Positions 8,381 through 17,950 of a DNA stretch of 64,000 bases are shown here, one piece after another. Position 1 is the first letter of the stretch; each line of letters opens with the position of its first letter. The DNA comes from Lachnospiraceae bacterium NC2008 (lineage in GTDB: Bacteria > Bacillota > Clostridia > Lachnospirales > Lachnospiraceae): assembly GCA_000687675.1 (NCBI GenBank), contig JHWS01000003.1, forward strand, positions 248,001 through 312,000. The letters run 5' to 3'. The notes under the pieces were generated by a model. It was not told the origin of the DNA. It made no database searches and was given only the letters and a program-made list of their open reading frames with translations. The translations under genes were made by a program, and so were the position numbers.

Positions 8381-9632
8381 GATTCTTGGAAAAAGAAAAA
8401 ACAAACTAGCAACGCTTATGGCAGTTATAACTGTTATAAGCTTTTTTCCTATGTCAGGATCGTCATCAAGAGCCAGTGAACTTGAAGGTGTAGATACTTA
8501 CCAGCCACAGGTACTTAGTGATACAAAAGATGAACTTGAGAAGGCTAAGAAAGAAAAAGAGCAGAAAGAGCAGGAACTTGCAGCAGCTCAAAATCAGGTT
8601 AACCAGACTAATGCCAGCTTAAGCAGCCTTAAGAGTCAGCAGAACTCTTATGAAGGCCAGATGAATACCCTTAATACAGAACTTCAGCTTGTTGCTGATA
8701 ATCTTACTGTGCTAGAAATCGAAAAACAGCTTAAGGAGATGGAGATAGAGGAAACCCAGGCGACTCTTAGTGCCAACATAGCTCTTCAGAACCAGCAATA
8801 TGAGAATATGAAGAGTAGAATAAAGTTCCTTTATGAAAAAGGAGATAACCTATACTTAGAGGTTCTATTCTCATCTAAGGACTTTGGTCAGTTCCTTAAC
8901 TATGCTGATTATGTAGAGAAGCTTAATCAATATGACAGGCAGCAATTAGATGAATATATAGCTACAGGTCAGGTTATATCTGAGAATATGGCCCAGCTTG
9001 AAAGCGAACTTGCTGAAGTTGAAGAACTAGAAAGACAGGCTAAGGAAGAACAGGGAAAGGTTACAGGTCTTATTTCTCAGACTGCTGAAAATATTGCTAA
9101 TACTGCTGATTCCATTAGTGATGTTCAGAAACAGGCAGACCAGTATGAGGCCCAGCTTGTTCAAAAGGCGGCAGAAGCTGATGCTGCTACTAAAGAATAT
9201 GAAGCTATAAAGAAACAGTACGACGAAGAGATGAGGCTTGCTGAGCTTGCCAGAGCATCTGCATGGCGAGATATTTCAGAGGTTACCTTCGAGGAGGGTG
9301 ACAGATATCTTCTGGCTAACCTTATATACTGCGAGGCAGGTAACCAGCCTTATGAAGGTAAGGTTGCTGTAGGAGCGGTTGTAATTAACAGGCTTCTAAG
9401 TTCAAGATATCCGGATACGGTAACTGGAGTTATATATCAGTACAAACAGTTTGCACCAGTGCTTGATGGACATCTTGCGCTAGCTCTTGCCAATGATAAG
9501 GCTACTGAAAGCTGTTATCAGGCGGCAGATGCTGCTATGAGCGGTACAACTACTGTAGGAAACTGTTTATATTTCAGAACACCGATACCTGGACTTGAGG
9601 GACTGCCAATCGGAGACCATATCTTTTATTAA
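8364..9632 (+). CDS. Exported coiled-coil cell-wall hydrolase, SleB type
   Basis: This 422-residue protein begins with a basic signal or anchor segment (hydrophobic core about 16-32). A long coiled coil follows (about 48-290), and a SleB-like Hydrolase_2 domain closes it (about 311-422) with LANLIYCEAGNQPYEGK and GAVVINR. SleB proteins are lytic enzymes acting on the glycan of peptidoglycan. The coiled coil is strikingly like that of the M23 protein at 39480: residues 149-198 match its residues 147-196 at 33 of 50 positions. Start choice: TTG at 8364 sits five bases behind AGGAAG, and the first in-frame ATG (residue 19) would cut into the signal segment. It overlaps the dCMP deaminase by 17 bases. 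Confidence 0.85.
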   Translation: MNLICKILGKRKNKLATLMAVITVISFFPMSGSSSRASELEGVDTYQPQVLSDTKDELEKAKKEKEQKEQELAAAQNQVNQTNASLSSLKSQQNSYEGQMNTLNTELQLVADNLTVLEIEKQLKEMEIEETQATLSANIALQNQQYENMKSRIKFLYEKGDNLYLEVLFSSKDFGQFLNYADYVEKLNQYDRQQLDEYIATGQVISENMAQLESELAEVEELERQAKEEQGKVTGLISQTAENIANTADSISDVQKQADQYEAQLVQKAAEADAATKEYEAIKKQYDEEMRLAELARASAWRDISEVTFEEGDRYLLANLIYCEAGNQPYEGKVAVGAVVINRLLSSRYPDTVTGVIYQYKQFAPVLDGHLALALANDKATESCYQAADAAMSGTTTVGNCLYFRTPIPGLEGLPIGDHIFY

Positions 9633-9719
9633 AAGCATGTGATGTATTTATCTGGATTGTAATCGGCGCACCAGATTAATAATAGTTTTGTTGTTTTAAT
9701 ATCATATAGGAGGGGGATT

Positions 9720-10202
9720 ATGAGCGATTATCCAGTTCTTTACAGAAAAAGACTTATTCCGAAGGAGTGTGTCAAATTAAAGGACGACATCATCATTGAG
9801 ATGAATGATGAAGTAATTGTTACAAAATGGAATGCACTTAAGCCAAAGAAAGATCTTCATCACGGCTATTCATGTTATTTTCTAAACAGAGGATTTAAGG
9901 TAAGCAAATTCTATGCTGCTGATAATTCTCTTCTCTATTATTACTGCGATATTGTGAATTATGAATTCAACAAGGAAGAGAACAGTCTTCTTGTTACAGA
10001 CCTTCTTGCAGATGTCATCGTTTACCCAGATGGCTTTGTTAAGGTGGTTGATATAGATGAGATGGTTCAGTGCCTTGATAGCGGTGACATAGACCTGGAC
10101 CTTCTTAAAGTGTCATTAACAGCATTGGACAGCTTACTTAAAATAATCTATGCCGGAGATTTCGATAAACTTACTGATTATATAGCAGTTCACGAGAAGT
10201 AA
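9720..10202 (+). CDS. DUF402-domain protein
   Basis: This 160-residue protein fits the DUF402 family: a beta-barrel core with YYYCDIV, the segment LLVTDLLADVIVYPDG, and a VVDIDE motif whose acidic residues usually bind metal. Characterised relatives are nucleotide phosphatases or FomD-like hydrolases, so a nucleotide or phosphoester hydrolase is a reasonable guess, but the substrate is unknown. AGGAGGGGG before the ATG is a strong ribosome binding site. It stands alone upstream of the ATPase operon and has no clear terminator of its own. Confidence 0.75.
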   Translation: MSDYPVLYRKRLIPKECVKLKDDIIIEMNDEVIVTKWNALKPKKDLHHGYSCYFLNRGFKVSKFYAADNSLLYYYCDIVNYEFNKEENSLLVTDLLADVIVYPDGFVKVVDIDEMVQCLDSGDIDLDLLKVSLTALDSLLKIIYAGDFDKLTDYIAVHEK

Positions 10203-10260
10203 TAAGAAAAAATGCCGTTGATGTTATAGACATATTGCTAAAAAAACCTTATAATTAAAC

Positions 10261-10317
10261 GGTGTAATTTTGTATAATTTGTGGATTATACAATAAAGTA
10301 GAGGGGCGGGTTACACT
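10261..10317 (+). promoter_or_regulatory. Nested palindrome ahead of the ATPase operon
   Basis: GTATAAT (10272-10278) and ATTATAC (10285-10291) form a perfect 7-bp inverted repeat around TTGTGG. An outer pair, GGTGTAA (10261-10267) with TTACAC (10311-10316), encloses it. The left arm contains a TATAAT that could be a -10 box, so the element may be an operator over the promoter or the first structure of the leader RNA. No good -35 box is visible at standard spacing. Confidence 0.45.
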
Positions 10318-10360
10318 AATATGAATTTAGGTCGTAAGGCTTATAAAAGGCGTATATTAC

Positions 10361-10621
10361 ATGAACATAAGAGATAGGAAGAAGCAGCAGCAAACTAGGG
10401 ACAGACAGAAGATTATGAAAACACTTACTCTGATTACCCAGTTTGGCATTAATATGCTTGTTCCCATTTTTTTATGCTTTTTTGCAGGTATGTGGCTTGA
10501 TAAGAAATTCGGCACCAAGTTCATTATGATAATCGGCTTTCTGATAGGCGTTACAGCGGGCTTTAGAAATGTCTATGTGCTTGTCAGACGTTCGCTAAAG
10601 GACGATGCAAAGGATGAATGA
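10361..10621 (+). CDS. atpZ: AtpZ/AtpI-type F-ATPase accessory protein
   Basis: This 86-residue protein has a basic, glutamine-rich start and two hydrophobic segments (about 25-46 and 51-72) joined by DKKFGTK, the pattern of AtpZ/AtpI proteins at the head of F-ATPase operons. Such proteins aid c-ring assembly or magnesium and cation supply; which applies here cannot be read from sequence. Its last codons overlap the start of the next gene. Confidence 0.75.
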   Translation: MNIRDRKKQQQTRDRQKIMKTLTLITQFGINMLVPIFLCFFAGMWLDKKFGTKFIMIIGFLIGVTAGFRNVYVLVRRSLKDDAKDE

Positions 10622-11138
10622 AGCACTGGAAACAAAGAATAAGGATAAGAAGAAGCTCGGCGAGAATAGTACACTAATTGAACTGATTACCGGAATTATC
10701 TTATTTGGGATTCTGTCTCAGATAGGGGCAGCAGTAATTATCATCATGAAGCACAGTAGATTCTTATATTATTCAATAGGAATCTGGGCTGGTGTAGCTA
10801 TGGCTATAGGCTGCGCGCTACATATGAACTACAGCATATCTAAAGCGTTAGACTTTGGAGAAGCTGATGCAATAAAGCTTAATAAGAAGTATTCGCTTAT
10901 TAGATACTTTTCATTATGTATTATCTTTGCAGTGATTATGATATTCGACTTTATTAGTCCTCTTACAGCATTTCTGGGGATTATGGGGCTAAAGATAGGA
11001 GCTTATCTTAATCCATTTATACATAAAGCATTTATCAGACTTGGGTTAGAGGAACCTGATCCAGAACCTAAGTCTTTGGAAGAACTGGAAAAAGAGGCTG
11101 CCCAGCAGGCAGAGAAAGTTGAAGAATCTGGTTCATAA
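10614..11138 (+). CDS. atpI: F-ATPase subunit I-like membrane protein
   Basis: This is a protein of about 174 residues with four hydrophobic segments (about 19-39, 48-68, 95-112 and 116-135) and an acidic, Glu-rich tail. Its place between atpZ and atpB fits subunit I (AtpI), which is poorly conserved. Two in-frame starts exist. The ATG at 10605 has AAAGGA only one or two bases away, while the one at 10614 has it at a better distance; I chose 10614. It overlaps the end of atpZ by eight bases, which implies translational coupling. Confidence 0.65.
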   Translation: MNEALETKNKDKKKLGENSTLIELITGIILFGILSQIGAAVIIIMKHSRFLYYSIGIWAGVAMAIGCALHMNYSISKALDFGEADAIKLNKKYSLIRYFSLCIIFAVIMIFDFISPLTAFLGIMGLKIGAYLNPFIHKAFIRLGLEEPDPEPKSLEELEKEAAQQAEKVEESGS

Positions 11139-11209
11139 ACAAGTTTTTATTTAAGGGTTAGCGAGTTTTGATCCTTATTAAATAAAAAAATAATTAAGGA
11201 GGTGAGAAT

Positions 11210-11941
11210 ATGGGAGCTGGTTTACTGTTATCCGAAGCAGAATCTGAAGGCACAGCTGTGGACTTCATGATAAAAGGTATCTTCAGTTTTAAACTAGGCG
11301 GTATCACTGTTTGGATAACAACTACTCATGTATGTTTGCTGATAGTAGTGTTAACATTAACAATCTTTGCACTAATTGCAAATCATAAGATGAAGAAAGC
11401 TAGCGAAGTTCCATCAGGTCTTCAGAATTTCATAGAGATGATTGTTGATCTTCTCGACGGAATCGTCAAAGGCGGTATGGGCAAGAATGCAAAAGGATTC
11501 CTTAACTATATAGGAACGATATTTATCTTCATACTCTTCAGTAACATATCAGGTCTGTTAGGCCTAAGACCACCAACAGCAGATTATGGTGTCACTCTTC
11601 CACTTGGTCTTTTAACATTTACACTGATATTCGTAAACAAACTCAGATATCAGAAGGTAAGCGGATTTATCAAAGGATTATGTGATCCATGGCCATTCTG
11701 GGCGCCAATTAACATCATCGGTGATGTGGCAGTACCTATTTCATTATCACTGCGTCTCTTCGCCAATGTATTATCTGGTACAGTTATGATGGCTCTTGTA
11801 TATGGTTTGCTTAAGTGGGTGGCTGTTTTCTGGCCAGCAGCACTTCACGTATACTTTGACTTGTTCTCAGGAGCAATTCAGACTTACGTATTCTGTATGT
11901 TGACAATGACATACATAAACGATGCCATGACTACAGAATAA
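11210..11941 (+). CDS. atpB: F-ATPase subunit a
   Basis: This 243-residue multi-pass membrane protein forms the ion half-channels beside the c ring. The conserved helix SLRLFANVLSGTVMM near residues 181-195 carries the essential arginine, and the final helix has IQTYVFCMLTMTYI. AAGGAGGTGAGAAT before the ATG is an excellent ribosome binding site. Length is typical of the short Firmicutes type. Confidence 0.95.
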   Translation: MGAGLLLSEAESEGTAVDFMIKGIFSFKLGGITVWITTTHVCLLIVVLTLTIFALIANHKMKKASEVPSGLQNFIEMIVDLLDGIVKGGMGKNAKGFLNYIGTIFIFILFSNISGLLGLRPPTADYGVTLPLGLLTFTLIFVNKLRYQKVSGFIKGLCDPWPFWAPINIIGDVAVPISLSLRLFANVLSGTVMMALVYGLLKWVAVFWPAALHVYFDLFSGAIQTYVFCMLTMTYINDAMTTE

Positions 11942-12012
11942 GCGGAACCTAAGTGGCGGTTTTGCAAACAAATTGTACTTTATAAAATTTTATATATCTA
12001 AGGAGGATATAA

Positions 12013-12264
<252 letters not shown>

Positions 12265-12305
12265 AAAGTCTCTATCAAAATACTTAAGAAAGGAGGCTTT
12301 GAAGC

Positions 12306-12866
12306 TTGAATACGGGAATATATATGCTCCTTGCAAATGAGAGCGAAATGACCCCTAGAATGTTCGGCCTGGATTTTCAGTTATTATTTGATTCTGGCTT
12401 AACATTATTAGCAGTATTTACACTGTTCTTTGTACTTGGACATTTTCTTTTCAATCCAGCTAGAAAGGTTCTTGAAGATAGAAAGAATCGTATCGCTACA
12501 GATATTGAAACAGCAGAAAATGATAAGAAAGAAGCACTTGAATTAAAGAAAGAGTACGAAGAAAAATTAAGGGAAGCTGATAAGGAAGTAGCTAAGATTC
12601 TTAGTGATGCAAGACAGAAAGCTGTGGCTAATGAGACAAAGATTCTTTCAGAGGCCAGAGAAGAAGCTCAGAGCATAATTAAGAGAGCTAACGAAGAAGC
12701 GGAACTTGAGAAGAAGCGTGTTATGGACGAGGTTAAGCAGGAGATGGTTAATATCGCTTCGCTTATGGCAGGCAAGGTTGTATCTGCAAACATCGATACA
12801 ACTATCCAGGATAGCTTAATCGACGAAACATTAAAGGAAATAGGTGATGCAACATGGCAAAGCTAG
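12306..12866 (+). CDS. atpF: F-ATPase subunit b
   Basis: This 186-residue stator protein has one hydrophobic segment (about 28-50) followed by a long charged helix (about 56-165) rich in Lys, Glu and Ala that links the membrane sector to F1. It starts with TTG at 12306, nine bases behind AAAGGAGG; the next in-frame ATG is at residue 7. Its last 13 bases overlap atpH. Confidence 0.93.
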   Translation: MNTGIYMLLANESEMTPRMFGLDFQLLFDSGLTLLAVFTLFFVLGHFLFNPARKVLEDRKNRIATDIETAENDKKEALELKKEYEEKLREADKEVAKILSDARQKAVANETKILSEAREEAQSIIKRANEEAELEKKRVMDEVKQEMVNIASLMAGKVVSANIDTTIQDSLIDETLKEIGDATWQS

Positions 12867-13402
12867 TTACAGGAACCTATGGAGAAGCGTTGTTCGAACT
12901 TGCAATTGAAGAAAAGAAAGAGAAAGAGATGCTTGAAGAAGTAACTCTTCTTTCAAAAATTCTTAAAGAGAACCAGGATTTCTCTGATATGATGAATCAT
13001 CCAAAGATTCTTAAAGAAGAGAAAATCGAAGCACTTGAGAATGTTTTCAAGGGACGTTTCAGTGATGAATTAACAGGTTTTCTTGTACTGATCTTACAGA
13101 AAGACAGATATAAGGATATTGATGGTATCCTTGCAGATTTCGTCTCAAAGATGAAAGAGTATCTTAAGATTGGTATTGCATATGTAACAACAGCAGTATC
13201 CTTAAAGGATTCTCAAAAGAAAGAAATAGAAAAGAAGCTTCTTGATACAACTTCTTACGAGACTATGGAGATGCACTACGCAGAAGATAGTTCTCTTATA
13301 GGCGGTATGCTTATAAGAATCGGTGACAGAGTTGTAGACAGTAGTATTCGTACTAAATTGGAGCATCTTACTAAAGAGTTAAGTAATCTCCAAATATCAT
13401 AA
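12854..13402 (+). CDS. atpH: F-ATPase subunit delta
   Basis: This 182-residue protein of the OSCP/delta family connects the b stalk to the top of the alpha3-beta3 head. The N-terminal helical domain includes YGEALFELA, and the C-terminal part contains the conserved LIGGMLIRIGDRVVDSS. It overlaps atpF by 13 bases. Confidence 0.94.
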   Translation: MAKLVTGTYGEALFELAIEEKKEKEMLEEVTLLSKILKENQDFSDMMNHPKILKEEKIEALENVFKGRFSDELTGFLVLILQKDRYKDIDGILADFVSKMKEYLKIGIAYVTTAVSLKDSQKKEIEKKLLDTTSYETMEMHYAEDSSLIGGMLIRIGDRVVDSSIRTKLEHLTKELSNLQIS

Positions 13403-14929
<1,527 letters not shown>

Positions 14930-14953
14930 TAGCAAGAGATAGGAGAAACAATT

Positions 14954-15838
14954 ATGGCTTCAATGAGAGACATAAAAAGGCGTAAGCAAAGCGTTGAAAG
15001 TACGCAGCAGATTACGAAAGCCATGAAGCTTGTTTCTACAGTTAAGTTGCAAAGAGCTAAGCAAAGAGCGGAGCAGTCACAGTCATATTTCAAATGTATC
15101 TATGAAACTGTGAACTCCATCCTTGCAAGATCTGGAAATATAAAGCATAGATATCTTGATGCTAATGAGTCTGATAAGAAGGCGGTCATCATGATTACCG
15201 GTAATAGAGGACTTGCAGGCGGATACAATGCTAACATTGTAAAGCTCATCACTAAGGATGACAGATTTACTACTGATAACACAGCAATCTATGCTGTTGG
15301 TAAAAAGGGTAGAGACCTTATGAACAGATATGGTTATGAGGTTAAAGCTGATTATTCTGACGTAGTAGAAGAGCCAATCTACAATGACGCTATGGATATT
15401 GCCAGAGATCTTCTCAAAGCATATGAAGCTGGAGAAATAGGTGAGATATATCTTGCATACACATTCTTTAAGAATACTGTAAGTCATCAGCCTACATTAC
15501 TTAAGCTGTTACCTGTAGATATAGAATCAACCAAGGTTCAGGCAGAAGATGAACAGGCTGATAAGAAAGAAGAAAAGATTATACCTATGAACTTCGAAGT
15601 TGAAGATACAGAGGCACTGGACATGATTATTCCAAAGTATGTTACAAGCCTTATCTTCGGAGGATTGGTAGAATCAGTTGCCAGTGAGAATGGTGCACGT
15701 ATGCAGGCTATGGATTCTGCAACAAACAACGCAACAGAGATGATTGACCATTTATCACTCCTGTATAACAGAGCTCGTCAGGGTTCAATTACTCAGGAAC
15801 TTACGGAAATCATCGCTGGTGCTGACGCTATATCTTGA
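14954..15838 (+). CDS. atpG: F-ATPase subunit gamma
   Basis: This 294-residue central-stalk subunit rotates inside the alpha3-beta3 head. The N-terminal helix (MASMRDIKRRKQSVESTQQI) and the C-terminal helix with NNATEMIDHLSLLYNRARQ and ITQELTEII are both conserved. A charged segment near 195-210, rich in Glu, Asp and Lys, occurs in many clostridial gamma subunits. The last codons and stop lie inside the left arm of the hairpin at 15831-15895. Confidence 0.96.
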   Translation: MASMRDIKRRKQSVESTQQITKAMKLVSTVKLQRAKQRAEQSQSYFKCIYETVNSILARSGNIKHRYLDANESDKKAVIMITGNRGLAGGYNANIVKLITKDDRFTTDNTAIYAVGKKGRDLMNRYGYEVKADYSDVVEEPIYNDAMDIARDLLKAYEAGEIGEIYLAYTFFKNTVSHQPTLLKLLPVDIESTKVQAEDEQADKKEEKIIPMNFEVEDTEALDMIIPKYVTSLIFGGLVESVASENGARMQAMDSATNNATEMIDHLSLLYNRARQGSITQELTEIIAGADAIS

Positions 15839-15895
15839 CGACGCGTAAATTCACTCGGAGCATAGGCTCCTTCGCGAACGCGTCGTAACAAGATA
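15831..15895 (+). repeat. Long GC-rich hairpin at the atpG stop codon
   Basis: TATCTTG plus ACGACGCG (15831-15845) pairs with CGCGTCGT, a two-base bulge and CAAGATA (15879-15895), giving 15 pairs. An inner hairpin, GGAGC/GCTCC with loop ATAG, sits at 15857-15870. No T run follows, so it is not a standard terminator. It may stabilise the upstream mRNA or reduce transcription into atpDC. Confidence 0.8.
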
Positions 15896-15990
15896 GCACA
15901 TTTGCAAAACCAGCAAATGTGCGGTGTATTGGCTAAGATACATAGAGTTTTGCAAAACCAGCAAATGCTCGGTGTATTGATTAGATACAA
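15896..15990 (+). repeat. Two-copy tandem repeat of a hairpin unit (48-base period) between atpG and atpD
   Basis: Unit 1 carries a perfect 10-bp hairpin, GCACATTTGC/GCAAATGTGC, with loop AAAACCA (15896-15922), followed by TGTAT/ATACA. Unit 2 (from 15947) has GAG-TTTGC/GCAAA-CTC around the same loop, again followed by TGTAT/ATACA. The loop and second hairpin are kept while the outer arms changed in a largely pairing-compatible way. Confidence 0.8.
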
Positions 15991-16003
15991 ATTGATTTAA
16001 TAA

Positions 16004-17416
<1,413 letters not shown>

Positions 17417-17430
17417 GAAGGAGCTTTGAT

Positions 17431-17838
17431 ATGGCAGATAACACATTTGAATTAAAAATCATAACACCTGAGCGTAAGTTTTATGATGAGCAGGTAACTA
17501 TGGTTGAATTTAATACTTCTGAAGGTGAGATAGGTATCTACAAGAATCATGTACCAACAACCGTTATCATTAAACCTGGTATATTGAGAATCACTAATGG
17601 CGACGAGCAGAAGGTTGCCGCTCTCCATGCGGGATTCGTCGAGATACTTGGTGATAAGGTTACAGTACTGGCAGAAGTTATTGAATGGCCTGAAGAGATA
17701 GATCTCGAACGTGCTGAAAGTTCTAAAGAAAGAGCTAAGGCTCGTATAGATGGCAAAGAAGAAGGAATCGATATGGCAAGAGCTGAAGTATCTCTTCTTC
17801 GTGCAGTTACTCGTATACAGGCTGCAAAGTTAAAATAA
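17431..17838 (+). CDS. atpC: F-ATPase subunit epsilon
   Basis: This 135-residue protein has an N-terminal beta sandwich (about 1-85, with FNTSEGEIGIYKNH and VAALHAGFVEI) and a C-terminal helical hairpin (about 90-135) that can regulate ATP hydrolysis. It follows atpD by 14 bases and is the last ATPase gene. Confidence 0.94.
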   Translation: MADNTFELKIITPERKFYDEQVTMVEFNTSEGEIGIYKNHVPTTVIIKPGILRITNGDEQKVAALHAGFVEILGDKVTVLAEVIEWPEEIDLERAESSKERAKARIDGKEEGIDMARAEVSLLRAVTRIQAAKLK

Positions 17839-17841
17839 TTA

Positions 17842-17925
17842 AGTTCACATGGTGAACTGGTATTAAAAGGGGTTGCACACTAGGTAATAGCCAGCTGGCT
17901 ATTACCCAGACGTGCGACTTTTAAA
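17842..17925 (+). repeat. Palindrome cluster after the ATPase operon
   Basis: First comes AGTTCAC-ATG-GTGAACT (17842-17858). Next is a long hairpin: AAAAG...GTTGCAC near 17865-17879 pairs with GTGCGACTTTT, enclosing a perfect 24-base palindrome with TAGCCAGCTGGCTA at its centre (17883-17906). The right arm ends in TTTTAAATTT, so this may double as the operon terminator. Confidence 0.75.
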
Positions 17926-17950
17926 TTTATACACTAAGGAAATATTAATT

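Noticed and set aside
15793-15990. Minus-strand frame between atpG and atpD with a repeated ICWFCK motif
   Set aside because: The repeated peptide only mirrors the DNA tandem repeat; no ribosome binding site or promoter is present.
15896-15990. Possible short CRISPR array
   Set aside because: Only two units, each with conserved internal hairpins and no distinct spacers, and no cas genes.
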